A DNA stretch of 64,000 bases. Origin: SYFY01 sp031385325. Lineage in GTDB: Bacteria; Pseudomonadota; Gammaproteobacteria; Pseudomonadales; Azotimanducaceae. The notes beneath the pieces were generated by a model that was not told where the DNA came from, made no database searches, and saw nothing but the letters and a program-made list of their open reading frames with translations. Below, piece by piece: positions 49,901 through 58,006 of the stretch. Positions within the stretch are counted from its first letter, which is position 1. Every line of letters begins with the position of its first letter. Both the position numbers and the translations under genes were made by a program. The stretch is from assembly GCA_031385325.1 (NCBI GenBank), contig JANNBJ010000025.1, positions 1-64,000 of the forward strand. Reading direction: 5' to 3'.

Positions 49901-51793
49901 GACGAAGCCCTCCGTCAGGTGGACCCAGACGTGCCGGTACCAACCGAAAGTGTTCAGGATGTGGTTACCCGCATCTGGGCTGGAGTGCTGAGCAAACAGC
50001 GGCCGGTGGTCGTTGCCCATAATCCCCACTACACCGATCGCGATCTGATTCGGCCGGTGAAAAAAGTGCTGATTCACGCTCGTGGTTGTACGGCAGTGAA
50101 GCTGATCCGTATTGCGCAGCGAAACGACATCCGTGTGGTACTGGTTCAGTCCGATCCGGATATGGAATCTGTTGCGGCCGACATGCTTGGTGAACGCGAT
50201 GAACTGGTCTGTATCGGTGGCAACACCCCCGATGAAAGTTATCTGAACGCACAGAGTGTCTTGAAGATTGCCAAGGACACCAACGTTGACAGCCTGCACC
50301 CCGGTATCGGGTTTCTCTCGGAGAACTCGCAGTTTGCCGAACTGGTGCGACGGCATGGCATCAACTTCATTGGCCCGCCCGTGCACAGCATGGAGACGAT
50401 GGGCAACAAATCAAATGCCATCAACACCTCGATGCGACTGAAGGTGCCTGTTGTACCGGGCAGTCATGGCATCCTGACCTCTGCTGACAAAGCGGCGGAA
50501 GTGGCCGAGACCATTGGTTATCCCGTGCTCATCAAGGCCGTACATGGAGGCGGTGGCAAGGGTATTCAGGTGGTGGAAAAGGCGTCCGAGTTTCACGAAC
50601 AGTTTCACCGGGTAACCCGCGAGGCCAGATCCGCCTTTGGCAACGGTGATGTCTATCTTGAAAAGTACATCACCAGCCTGCGCCACATCGAAGCCCAGGT
50701 GCTGCGTGACTCACACGGCAACACCAAGGTGTTGGGCATTCGTGATTGCAGCGTGCAGCGCGACAAACAGAAGGTGCTGGAAGAGAGCGAATCGACAGCG
50801 TTACCGCCGCATCTGCTCAAAGCGGTGCTGGACTACACACGACTCATCGCCGATGAAGTGAAATATGTTGGCGCAGGCACGGTTGAGTTCATCTACGACC
50901 TGCAGGCCAAATCCATCTACTTCATGGAAATGAATACCCGGTTGCAGGTGGAACATCCGGTCACGGAGTGGGTGAGCGGGATCGACATTGTCGGTGCTCA
51001 GTATCGTATTGCTTCGGGTGAGTCGATTGCTGATATGCAGCCGGGTTCCAACGGATATGCCATTGAAGCGCGTGTGACCGCCGAGCGTGTGCAGCAGGTC
51101 GGTCGCAAGCTTGAGTTTCGACCTCACCCTGGACAAATCACCGTCGCCCACTTCCCGGAAATGGAGGGGGTCGAAGTGATTGCGACTGCCGGCACCGGCA
51201 AATTTGTCTCGCCGTATTATGACAGCATGGTGGCACAGATCATCGTGCACGCTGCGGATCGCGCCAGCGGTATCGCCAAGCTCGAGTCTTATCTCGGCCA
51301 GGTGGAAGTCAGTGGTATCTGTTCCAACATTCCGCTTCTGCGGCGGGTATTGAAAGATGCCACGTTCAACGCCGGTGATTACGACACCGGGTATCTGCCT
51401 GATTTCCTCAAACGCACGGAAATCGATTCACTGATCCGGGAAATCGAGGCAACCGCCGGCGACAGCATGTCGGCCATCAATCGTGAGAGTGTGCGAATCG
51501 CCGATAGCGATGAACTCAAGGTGTTGTCACCAGCAACAGCGATCTTCTACAGTTCGCCGTCGCCGACGGATCCGGCTTACGTGTCGGTGGATGACGTGAT
51601 CGACCTCGAGCAGACGATCTGTCAGCTGGAGGCGATGAAGATGTTCACGCCGCTCAAGCTGCAGGACTTCAATACCGATGTGGATCTTTTCCCGGGCACC
51701 CACCGCTATCGTGTCACGCGCGTCAACATCGAAAACGGCCGTCAAGTGAATGCAGGCGATCTGCTCTTCGTGGTGAAGCCGGTCAAGGCCTGA
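46934..51793 (+). CDS. Single-chain biotin-dependent carboxylase (AccA-like, AccD-like, BC, BCCP)
   Basis: The 1619-residue protein has four carboxylase parts in one chain. Residues 100-270 are AccA-like (VNFIDTPGADSREEANRNNQ, FGLGYSGGAIPLA). A helical region of about 500 residues with no known domain follows. Residues 820-1000 are AccD-like (ISSGGMQTKEGAGSLF, GDCTGGAQASF). Residues 1040-1490 are a biotin carboxylase (HGGGGKGIQVV, EMNTRLQVEHPVTEW). The last 100 residues are a biotin carrier with EAMKM, biotinyl K1569. It should carboxylate acetyl-CoA or another acyl-CoA. The GTG start lacks a strong ribosome site. FabY is encoded nearby in the opposite direction, which favours acetyl-CoA. Confidence 0.88.
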   Translation: MDKQLIEGDRLYLIAESLAHDVSLFPAVSTGQEAVRGLLRDEVIKRRCRALANMDVDSYIESVVTPAEDSQRINAPAIIRRLGRVRREESDGPYYSATIELDFNGEIRPVGFIAQDRAAENGTWGPRHHKAAAERIAYHARRRTPIVNFIDTPGADSREEANRNNQAHAISRLIVEACNVDVPTIGIVFGLGYSGGAIPLAASNLLLAVKDSVFSTIQPRGLASIARRLNLSWQECAQYVGLSAFELYEQGNIDGVIDFSADRADADLENLRLAITTGILRVESQAKNFVAENDYILDHYKQSLLRYLRPSPRLVQMQATAALKLTKNPTEYLNIFGVAFRYLRYLSIRKRIKATTKAQYGRLAHQELPQGELDKRADLERRQSFLKWLQDPDKVVYDDALSKAWRNYTDKKEALNAERGRIAMFLFGEPKKNFDDARAGLITRVGVYLYNRWKSDAVGNLRALIELLDNHRDTRQILKVNDLVAPRQFIEAIRLDAELYPLMLRTFSHQGKKLLAGRGIEDMSDAYLVNQLTAELNLAMTSERFTVGTEAGVSDLEVNRRFLEKRFPEHVSARRDRSRIVGTNELTVLDLLIDDEMRADFMRECENLLLFDSVYDQVIANLDSIASEAQRSQSLSRESLGRLLNTTLELAASGVTLGNRGAAIGTNATTQLRQQVVRWYQRVLKLPKGGDFFRAVEEWKRLSFPHLADALFVVVTYIFESLLNSYVLAENEGKSYQGKIAPRNIGRRKDFWNRLHIAYRDLQMQEVLRKFRRTTTVTHTDILQLFFRKFEELDSELISSDPRGFPGFRLSIEEALQKNLTPCGVVSGIGTFENGAQGLPMGVIVSNVSFQAGSFDMASAVKFCRLLVRCAEEHLPVVCFISSGGMQTKEGAGSLFSMAAINDRITRFVRDHDLPVIIFGFGDCTGGAQASFVTHPLVQTYYFSGTSMPFAGQIVTPSNLPLDSLLSNYLSINPEAMQGLVKHPFYTKFDEALRQVDPDVPVPTESVQDVVTRIWAGVLSKQRPVVVAHNPHYTDRDLIRPVKKVLIHARGCTAVKLIRIAQRNDIRVVLVQSDPDMESVAADMLGERDELVCIGGNTPDESYLNAQSVLKIAKDTNVDSLHPGIGFLSENSQFAELVRRHGINFIGPPVHSMETMGNKSNAINTSMRLKVPVVPGSHGILTSADKAAEVAETIGYPVLIKAVHGGGGKGIQVVEKASEFHEQFHRVTREARSAFGNGDVYLEKYITSLRHIEAQVLRDSHGNTKVLGIRDCSVQRDKQKVLEESESTALPPHLLKAVLDYTRLIADEVKYVGAGTVEFIYDLQAKSIYFMEMNTRLQVEHPVTEWVSGIDIVGAQYRIASGESIADMQPGSNGYAIEARVTAERVQQVGRKLEFRPHPGQITVAHFPEMEGVEVIATAGTGKFVSPYYDSMVAQIIVHAADRASGIAKLESYLGQVEVSGICSNIPLLRRVLKDATFNAGDYDTGYLPDFLKRTEIDSLIREIEATAGDSMSAINRESVRIADSDELKVLSPATAIFYSSPSPTDPAYVSVDDVIDLEQTICQLEAMKMFTPLKLQDFNTDVDLFPGTHRYRVTRVNIENGRQVNAGDLLFVVKPVKA

Positions 51794-51813
51794 TTCAAGC
51801 GTTTGACGGTTTG

Positions 51814-52584
51814 TCAGACGCGCCAGAGGATCCAGGCACCCTGGAATACGCAGATCACTGCAATGCCCGTAATGATGATGCCACTCCAGTAGCGGAATCG
51901 TTCTTCGTTGATGTGGTCGAGCAGTCGTGTTCCGGATCGGGTGCCCAGCAGGGCCGCGCCGAGCGCGATGGCCACAAATACCGGTGGCAGGACGTCGCTG
52001 AACGCCCGCTCGGTCGCCGAGCCGAGGATGCCCACTACCAGACCGTAATAAACGATCTTGATCGTATGCCCAAGTGCCTGGGTCAATGCCTTGTTGGCGA
52101 CCACCGCATGTCGGGACAACGCCGAATTGAGATAGAACACGTCCAGGAGTGGCCCGGAAGCACCGGCCAGCAACTGCGCTGTGGTGACGATGATGCCGCA
52201 GGCAATCGCGGTGCCGGGCCTGGTAATGTCGAGCCTTGCGAAGCGGCTGGAAAACCGCGCACCCAGTGAAAGGAGGCCGATCAGGACCAGCACCACACCG
52301 GCGTTTGGTACCAGCAGGAGCGCGGTGAATGCGCCGAGCACGCTCAGTGCACCCAGCGCATACCATGGCAGCACGGTCCATTGAACGTGTTCGCGCAGGA
52401 ACCATGCTCGAGATCCGTTGGCTGTCAGTTGCACCGCGCCATGCAGCATCATCGCGGCTGCGATGGGCAACGTCATTGCCAGCACCGCCATCAGGATCAT
52501 GCCCCCAGCCATGCCAAGTACCCCCGACAGGGTGCTGGTGACAAAAACGATGAGAATCAGAAAGGCATACAACATGGCCCGCAT
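51814..52584 (-). CDS. TauE/SafE family membrane protein
   Basis: The 256-residue product has about eight hydrophobic helices with the family's paired glycine motifs, STLSGVLGMAGGMILMAVL in the first half and LLAGASGPLLDVFYL in the second. It is a second TauE/SafE-like exporter, distant from the one at 21.5 kb. The ATG at 52584 is chosen because upstream codons overlap the LysR promoter region. It diverges from a LysR-type gene with a palindrome between them, so that regulator probably controls it. Sulfite, sulfonate or another anion may be exported. Confidence 0.83.
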   Translation of the reverse strand: MRAMLYAFLILIVFVTSTLSGVLGMAGGMILMAVLAMTLPIAAAMMLHGAVQLTANGSRAWFLREHVQWTVLPWYALGALSVLGAFTALLLVPNAGVVLVLIGLLSLGARFSSRFARLDITRPGTAIACGIIVTTAQLLAGASGPLLDVFYLNSALSRHAVVANKALTQALGHTIKIVYYGLVVGILGSATERAFSDVLPPVFVAIALGAALLGTRSGTRLLDHINEERFRYWSGIIITGIAVICVFQGAWILWRV

Positions 52585-52591
52585 TCTGATT

Positions 52592-52617
52592 ATTCGCTTT
52601 ACTTGAAAAAAGCGAAT
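52592..52617. promoter_or_regulatory. Palindromic LysR-type operator
   Basis: ATTCGCTTT and AAAGCGAAT form a perfect 9-bp inverted repeat with an 8-base spacer, in the 69-base gap between the divergent TauE and LysR genes. The placement and AT-rich spacer fit a LysR-family binding site for control of both genes. Confidence 0.65.
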
Positions 52618-52653
52618 GTATGGAATAGGTACTTCAACCAAAGGGAATGAGTG

Positions 52654-53508
52654 ATGCTGGAAAATCTCGAAACCCTCGTCACGCTCTCCAAGACCGGCAC
52701 CATGATGGAAACCGCCACGGTGCTGAAGATCTCGCAATCCGCGGTGAGCAAGCGCATTGCCGGGCTCGAGGCGTTTTATGACCGGGCTCTGATCGAACGT
52801 CAGGGTCGTCGGGTGGTACTGACCCATCACGGGACGAAACTCGTAGAACGGGTCACGCCGCTGATTTCGGATCTGCGCAGTGTTTTCCTGGAAGACAATG
52901 CCTTGCGCAAGGGCAAGCTGATCATGGGTGTCTCTGAAGCGATCCTGGCCAGCTGGGGCCCCAAACTGTTTGCTTCAGTGGCGCGGGAAATGCCGGAAGT
53001 CGAGTTCGAATTTCATGCGCAGCGATCGCCGGTGGTGCTGGATCGACTGCGTTCCGGCGAATACATGGTGGGGATCTGCACGGGCAGTCACGATTCGGAG
53101 TCTGATCTGCAGAGCGAGGTCATTCGTCTGGAGCCGATGGTGATCATCCCCAGTGCCAAACGCCCGCTCGAATATCAGGTTGGCGAACCTCTGTCGGTGA
53201 TCACCATCGAATCACGATCCGGCGCATGGCGTTCCATCGAAGACGACATGCGGCGACTACGCCTGCATCGTGCGGTGTCGCTGGAGTCGTTCTTTTCCGT
53301 GGCGCAAATGGCACTGGCCGGGTTTGGTCATGGCCTGGTGCCGGCCGGGGTGGCACGTACGCTAGGGGTCAAGGCTTCCGAGGTCATCTCGCTGGATGCG
53401 CAAGGTCTGAATCGACCGGTTCGATTTGTGGCCAGAAAGTCGATGTTTTCGCGCGTGCTGGTGCAGAACTTTTACGGGCTTGTCAAAGCTCGGGCGATGT
53501 CCGTGTAA
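52654..53508 (+). CDS. LysR-family transcriptional regulator
   Basis: The 284-residue product has an N-terminal winged helix-turn-helix (LVTLSKTGTMMETATVLKIS, QSAVSKRIAGLE) and a periplasmic-binding-like effector domain (GKLIMGVSEAILASWGPKLF onward). It should sense a small ligand and act as a tetramer. AAGGGA seven bases before the ATG sets the start; the GTG three bases earlier is less likely. The divergent TauE/SafE gene and the palindrome between them mark its likely target. The ligand is unknown; a sulfur compound is suggested only by context. Confidence 0.92.
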   Translation: MLENLETLVTLSKTGTMMETATVLKISQSAVSKRIAGLEAFYDRALIERQGRRVVLTHHGTKLVERVTPLISDLRSVFLEDNALRKGKLIMGVSEAILASWGPKLFASVAREMPEVEFEFHAQRSPVVLDRLRSGEYMVGICTGSHDSESDLQSEVIRLEPMVIIPSAKRPLEYQVGEPLSVITIESRSGAWRSIEDDMRRLRLHRAVSLESFFSVAQMALAGFGHGLVPAGVARTLGVKASEVISLDAQGLNRPVRFVARKSMFSRVLVQNFYGLVKARAMSV

Positions 53509-53553
53509 ACTGATACCGATCATCGCCGCACAACAATCCAGGACTTCAGGCCT

Positions 53554-54477
53554 ATGACACCGATCCTCCATCATTATCCCGCCTCACTCTTCTCGGAAAA
53601 GATTCGTGCGCTGTTTGGTTATCTGCGCATGGACTGGCAGTCGGTGATCATCCCGCCGATCATGCCGCGCCCGCTGTTGATGCCGCTTTCCGGTGGTTAT
53701 CGCAAGACCCCCATCATGCAGATCGGCGCGAATGTGTACTGCGATACCCAGGTGATCTGCCGGCAGCTTGCACATCTGGCGGGCAATGACACGTTGTTCG
53801 CGGCAGGATTTGCGGCCGAGCGCGTGGCGCAGTGGGCAGATGCCGATCTCTTCCGCACGGTGGTGGCCTTGAACTTTCGTGAGGCCGCACTGGCCGCGCA
53901 GATGTCTCAACTGTCGCCGGATGCAGTCGCTGCCTTTCAGAAAGATCGCGCCGAATTATCAGGCGGGGCGCCTATCGTCGGAGTGCCACCCAGCGCCGCT
54001 GAAGCGCATTTCCAGGAATATCTCAGCTCGCTGGAGTCATCGCTCGAGTCTGCGTATCTGTTTGGTGAAGTGGCGAGCATTGCCGACTTCAGTGTCTATC
54101 ACTGCCTGTGGTTTGTAGCAGGCAATCCGGTGAATGCACCGATGTTCGAGGATTGGCCGCGTGTGCAGGCGTACATGGCGCGTCTCAAGGCATTTGGCCA
54201 CGGCAAGGTCACAACGATATCTGCTGCCGACGCCTTTGCAATCGGCAAACAGACCGAACCCCGTACTCCAGATGATGCGCGCGTGGATGCACGGCTTGCT
54301 GGCAAGCTTACGGCAGGCCAGAGCGTTGCGGTTTCGGCAACGGACTACGGTCGCAATCCCATCACCGGTTCATTGGTGAAGTGGACCTGCGAAGAAATTG
54401 TCATCCTGCGCAGTGACCCTGAAGTTGGCAGCATCATGGTGCACTTCCCCAATACCGGGTTCGCGGTCAGCGGCTGA
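53554..54477 (+). CDS. Glutathione S-transferase family protein with C-terminal extension
   Basis: The 307-residue product has a thioredoxin-like GST N-domain (ILHHYPASLFSEKIRALFGY; GGYRKTPIMQIG with the cis-proline; CDTQVICRQLA) and an all-helical C-domain (AYLFGEVASIADFSVYHCLWF). About 80 further residues, rich in predicted strands (SVAVSATDYGRNPITGS, EEIVILRSDP), follow, more than ordinary GSTs have. It may conjugate or isomerise glutathione adducts. It lies downstream of LysR on the same strand by 45 bases, and its end overlaps the convergent ferrochelatase gene by eleven bases. Confidence 0.82.
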   Translation: MTPILHHYPASLFSEKIRALFGYLRMDWQSVIIPPIMPRPLLMPLSGGYRKTPIMQIGANVYCDTQVICRQLAHLAGNDTLFAAGFAAERVAQWADADLFRTVVALNFREAALAAQMSQLSPDAVAAFQKDRAELSGGAPIVGVPPSAAEAHFQEYLSSLESSLESAYLFGEVASIADFSVYHCLWFVAGNPVNAPMFEDWPRVQAYMARLKAFGHGKVTTISAADAFAIGKQTEPRTPDDARVDARLAGKLTAGQSVAVSATDYGRNPITGSLVKWTCEEIVILRSDPEVGSIMVHFPNTGFAVSG

Positions 54478-55555
54478 GTGCTCGTGTGCACAGGGTGGCT
54501 AACGTGGTCACCCATGCCGGATCGGCGTTCAGGCAAGGCACCAGGGTGAGTGATTCACCACCGGCTTCCATGAACGTGCGTCGGCCGGTTATCTCGATTT
54601 CTTCCAGCGTTTCCAGGTTGTCGGCAACAAACGCCGGACACACCACAGCCAGTCGTTTGACACCTCGTCCAGGCAGTTCCCGGAGCGTTGCATCCGTATA
54701 AGGCGCAAGCCACGGCAATCGACCGAGCCTTGACTGGTAAGAAATTGCCCAACGGTCTGGCGACAAACCAAGTGACTGCGCCAGCAAGGTGGAAGTGACA
54801 CGGGTCTGATGACGGTAGCAGGTGGCGTGTGCAGCCGAAGGAGTTTCGCAACAGGCGTCACCACGCAGGCAGTGCGTGCCGGTAGGGTCGGCTTTGGTCA
54901 TGTGGCGTTCCGGCAATCCATGGAAGCTCATCAGCAACAGATCGAAATTGTTGGGCAGCGCGCGATGGGTGACGTCTGCCAGCGCCGAGATATAGTCAGG
55001 CTCCGCGAAAAACGGCTTCAGTTCGATCAACGTCATGTTGCCAGCCGCCTGGCGGGCGGCTTCGAAAGCAGTGGTAGTGGTTGAATCTGCATACTGGGGA
55101 TACAGCGGGGCCACCAGCAGGCGTTCAACACCCTGTTTGCGAAGTGTTTCGATGGCGCTTCCGATCGAAGGTTCGCCGTAGCGCATGGCAAGCTTGATAG
55201 GCACGTCGACGAGAGCGGCAAGCTGGTCCCGCAGTACCGCCCCGTTTTGCAGCAACGGCGATCCGTAGCCATATTGATCCGGTGTCTGCCAGACCTGTGC
55301 ATACGCATGTGCGCTGCGTTTTGGTCGGGTCGGCAGGATGAACAGCGAGACGATCAACCGGCGGATGGGCCGTGGCACATCCAGCACGTGACGATCCATG
55401 AGGAATTCATTGAGGTAACTGCGAACATCCCGAACTGCGGGTGACGCAGGTGAGCCTAGATTGATGAGCAGCACACCGTCCGTTTGCGAGTTCAGAACAT
55501 GTCCTTGGTTGGTCCGGGGCGGTGCGATAGTATCCGCGGCCCCTGAGCCTGTCAT
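54467..55555 (-). CDS. hemH: Ferrochelatase
   Basis: The 362-residue product has the ferrochelatase core: GVLLINLGSPASP at the N-terminus, RYGEPSIGSAIETL, the active-site histidine in MSFHGLPERH, ISYQSRLGRLPWLAPYT and CPAFVADNLETLEEIEI with the conserved acid. It inserts Fe2+ into protoporphyrin IX to make heme, needed here for P450s and cytochrome c. The start is uncertain, as no ribosome site precedes the ATG at 55555. It is divergent from hisH with only 13 bases between the starts. Confidence 0.95.
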   Translation of the reverse strand: MTGSGAADTIAPPRTNQGHVLNSQTDGVLLINLGSPASPAVRDVRSYLNEFLMDRHVLDVPRPIRRLIVSLFILPTRPKRSAHAYAQVWQTPDQYGYGSPLLQNGAVLRDQLAALVDVPIKLAMRYGEPSIGSAIETLRKQGVERLLVAPLYPQYADSTTTTAFEAARQAAGNMTLIELKPFFAEPDYISALADVTHRALPNNFDLLLMSFHGLPERHMTKADPTGTHCLRGDACCETPSAAHATCYRHQTRVTSTLLAQSLGLSPDRWAISYQSRLGRLPWLAPYTDATLRELPGRGVKRLAVVCPAFVADNLETLEEIEITGRRTFMEAGGESLTLVPCLNADPAWVTTLATLCTRALSR

Positions 55556-55568
55556 GTGAGGAAACGCC

Positions 55569-56195
55569 GTGAACGCGACCGCCGCCATCGTCGACTACGA
55601 CGCGGGTAATCTGCGCAGCGTACAACGGGCGTGTCATGAACTTGGACTGCATGCAGACATCGTTGGCGATCCGGACGCGCTGCGTGCCGCCAGCCGGGTG
55701 ATCTTCCCCGGTGTGGGCGCGGCAGGCGCGGCGATGCAAAGCCTGAAGCGTCGTGGTCTCGATGAAGCCCTGATCGAGGTCATCGCTCGTGGAACACCCA
55801 CTCTCGGCATTTGCCTGGGTCTGCAGATTTCCCTCGAATATTCCGAAGAGAACGACACCCGAACGCTGGGTCTTTTGCCCGGCAAGGTCCGCCGTTTCGA
55901 GTTGACAGACCCGCAGCTCAAGGTGCCGCACATGGGCTGGAACGAAGTGCGCGGTGTACGCGCCCATCCGCTGCTGGCCGGGCTCACCCCGGGGGATGAG
56001 TTTTATTACGTCCACGCCTACTTTCCTGATCCGGCCGACCGCAGTCAGATCTACGCCGTGAGTGACTACGAGCAGGAATTCGCCTGCGCGCTCGGGCGCG
56101 ACAACTACTTCGCAACCCAGTTCCACCCGGAAAAGAGTGGTCGGGTTGGCTTGCGCCTGTTGAGCGCGTTTTCCACCTGGAGTGGCACGTGCTGA
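55569..56195 (+). CDS. hisH: Imidazole glycerol phosphate synthase subunit HisH
   Basis: The 208-residue glutamine amidotransferase has nucleophile C82 in GICLGLQ and the His-Glu pair in ATQFHPEKSG. It starts with IVDYDAGNLRSVQRA, the HisH signature, and includes VPHMGWNEV. It supplies ammonia to HisF in histidine synthesis. AGGAAA lies before the GTG start. The gene overlaps hisF by seven bases. No other his genes are near, so the pair stands apart from the usual his operon in this window. Confidence 0.95.
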   Translation: MNATAAIVDYDAGNLRSVQRACHELGLHADIVGDPDALRAASRVIFPGVGAAGAAMQSLKRRGLDEALIEVIARGTPTLGICLGLQISLEYSEENDTRTLGLLPGKVRRFELTDPQLKVPHMGWNEVRGVRAHPLLAGLTPGDEFYYVHAYFPDPADRSQIYAVSDYEQEFACALGRDNYFATQFHPEKSGRVGLRLLSAFSTWSGTC

Positions 56196-56968
56196 GCAAA
56201 CGTGTGATTGCCTGTCTTGATGTGCGCGATGGAAAACTCGCCAAGAGCGTGAAGTTTGTGGACACCAAGGACATTGGTGATCCCGTCCAGAAAGCCCGTG
56301 AGTACTACGAGGACGGTCTCGATGAACTGGTGTTCTACGACATCACCGCATCGAGCGATGCACGCAGCATCATGCTCGACGTGGTCGAGCGGGTGGCCGA
56401 ACAGGTGTTCATACCCTTGTCAGTCGGCGGTGGGGTGCGCAGTGTTGGCGATGCCACCGACCTGCGGCTTGCGGGTGCGGAAAAGATCAACGTGAATTCT
56501 GCCGCCGTGCAACGTCCCGCGCTGATCAGCGAGTGTGCAGAAGCCATCGGCAATCAGAATATCGTGCTGTCGATGGACATCCGTCGTGTTGCCGTGAGCC
56601 TGCAGATTCCGTCCGGTTATGAGATTGTCATCAATGGTGGCCGCAAACCGATGGGTATCGATGCCCTGTGGTGGGCGAAAGAGGGTGAGCGACTAGGCGC
56701 AGGGGAGCTGGTGGTGAATTCCATCGATGCTGATGGTACCCGTGAAGGTTACGAACTGACGCTGACCTCACGCATCTCGAAAGCGGTGCGTATTCCTGTC
56801 ATCGCCAGCGGTGGTGCAGGCAAGCCCGAACACCTCTACGAAGTATTGACCCAGGGCGCTGCCGATGCAGCACTGGTGGCCTCGATGGTGCACTACGGCG
56901 ACTATCGCGTGAGTGGCCTGAAACGTTATCTGCACGATCGTCACGTCAAAGTTCGAATGTCCTGGTGA
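56189..56968 (+). CDS. hisF: Imidazole glycerol phosphate synthase subunit HisF
   Basis: The 259-residue TIM barrel has the two catalytic aspartates: D11 in RVIACLDVRDGK and the later one in NSIDADGT. LSVGGGVRSVGDA and VIASGGAGKPEHL are the phosphate-binding loops. It makes imidazole glycerol phosphate and AICAR from PRFAR with ammonia from HisH. The GTG start overlaps hisH. Strand 5 reads VLSMDIRRVAV where most have a VVAIDAR-like stretch, a modest variation. The quinone reductase gene follows after seven bases. Confidence 0.93.
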   Translation: MLSKRVIACLDVRDGKLAKSVKFVDTKDIGDPVQKAREYYEDGLDELVFYDITASSDARSIMLDVVERVAEQVFIPLSVGGGVRSVGDATDLRLAGAEKINVNSAAVQRPALISECAEAIGNQNIVLSMDIRRVAVSLQIPSGYEIVINGGRKPMGIDALWWAKEGERLGAGELVVNSIDADGTREGYELTLTSRISKAVRIPVIASGGAGKPEHLYEVLTQGAADAALVASMVHYGDYRVSGLKRYLHDRHVKVRMSW

Positions 56969-56975
56969 GGAACTC

Positions 56976-57947
56976 ATGAAAGCGATACTTGTTGAAGGCG
57001 CAAAGCTGGTTTGGGGTGACACCGAGCGACCCGCACTGGGGGCCGGTCAGGTTCGCATTGCGGTGCACGCAAGCGCGGTGAATCGCGCAGACCTGGTCCA
57101 GCGCACCGGTGGATATCCGCCGCCGGCTGGAGCGAGTCCGATCCTTGGTCTGGAATGTTCAGGCGTCGTCCTTGAGATTGGCGACAACGTCATGCGCGTC
57201 AAGCCCGGGGATCGTGTGTGCGCGCTGCTGGCGGGTGGTGGTTATGCCGAAGAAGTGGTGGTGCCGGCCGGCCAGGTGCTGAAGATGCCGTCCAATCTGT
57301 CCTTTGTTGAAGCTGCGGCGTTGCCGGAAGTGTTTGCGACGGCTTATCTCAACCTCTACATGGAAGGTGGGTTGCAGCGAGGCGAGCGTGTGTTGATTCA
57401 CGCTGGTGCTTCCGGCGTTGGCACCTCGGCCATCCAGTTGTGCAAGAGCACCTTCAATCCGTCCTTTGTCACGGTAAGTGGCCAGCGCAAGATCGATGCC
57501 TGTGTCGCGCTAGGTGCCGACGGTGGTCACGATCGGGCCAGCGGCAGCTTTGTGGAAGCGGTACAAGGATGGAGCGGCAAGGAAGGGGTTCAGGTAGTGC
57601 TTGATCCGGTGGCGGCTGCCTACTTCGCAGACAATCTGAAAGTGATGTCGATCGATTCCCGCCTGGTACTGATCGGCATGATGGGTGGTGCGAACGTCGA
57701 TACCAATCTGGGATTGATCCTGATGAAGCGGGTCAAAGTCATCGGGTCGACGCTGCGTGCCCGCAGCATTGCCTACAAGTCATCGGTGATGGACGGATTG
57801 CTGCGCGACGTGTGGCCACGCATCGAAGCGGGCAGTATCAAGGCCATCGTCGAGGCCGTGATTCCCATGCAGAACGCGGCGCAGGCGCACGACCTGATCG
57901 CCGGTAACGACACCATTGGCAAGGTCGTGCTGGAGCTGGCCCGGTAG
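56976..57947 (+). CDS. NAD(P)H-quinone oxidoreductase, medium-chain reductase (PIG3-like)
   Basis: The 323-residue zinc-less MDR has VNRADLVQRTGGYPPPAGASPILGLE split here as NRADLVQRTGGYPPP and ASPILGLE, which is the PIG3/TP53I3 signature, then IHAGASGVGTSAIQLCK as the nucleotide site and RLVLIGMMGGANV. It should reduce quinones or enones with NADPH. GGAGGAA-like TGAGGA precedes the ATG. It lies seven bases after hisF and may share its transcript. It converges with the DUF2855 gene. Confidence 0.9.
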   Translation: MKAILVEGAKLVWGDTERPALGAGQVRIAVHASAVNRADLVQRTGGYPPPAGASPILGLECSGVVLEIGDNVMRVKPGDRVCALLAGGGYAEEVVVPAGQVLKMPSNLSFVEAAALPEVFATAYLNLYMEGGLQRGERVLIHAGASGVGTSAIQLCKSTFNPSFVTVSGQRKIDACVALGADGGHDRASGSFVEAVQGWSGKEGVQVVLDPVAAAYFADNLKVMSIDSRLVLIGMMGGANVDTNLGLILMKRVKVIGSTLRARSIAYKSSVMDGLLRDVWPRIEAGSIKAIVEAVIPMQNAAQAHDLIAGNDTIGKVVLELAR

Positions 57948-58006
57948 GCGCGATCTCCCATCAGGAGGCGCGCTCCCAAAGGAAAGACACCCAGCAGGAA
58001 TTCTGC

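Noticed and set aside
57949..57975. GCGC-rich partial inverted repeat between the quinone reductase and DUF2855 genes.
   Set aside because: Pairing is broken and no T-tract follows; too weak to call a terminator.
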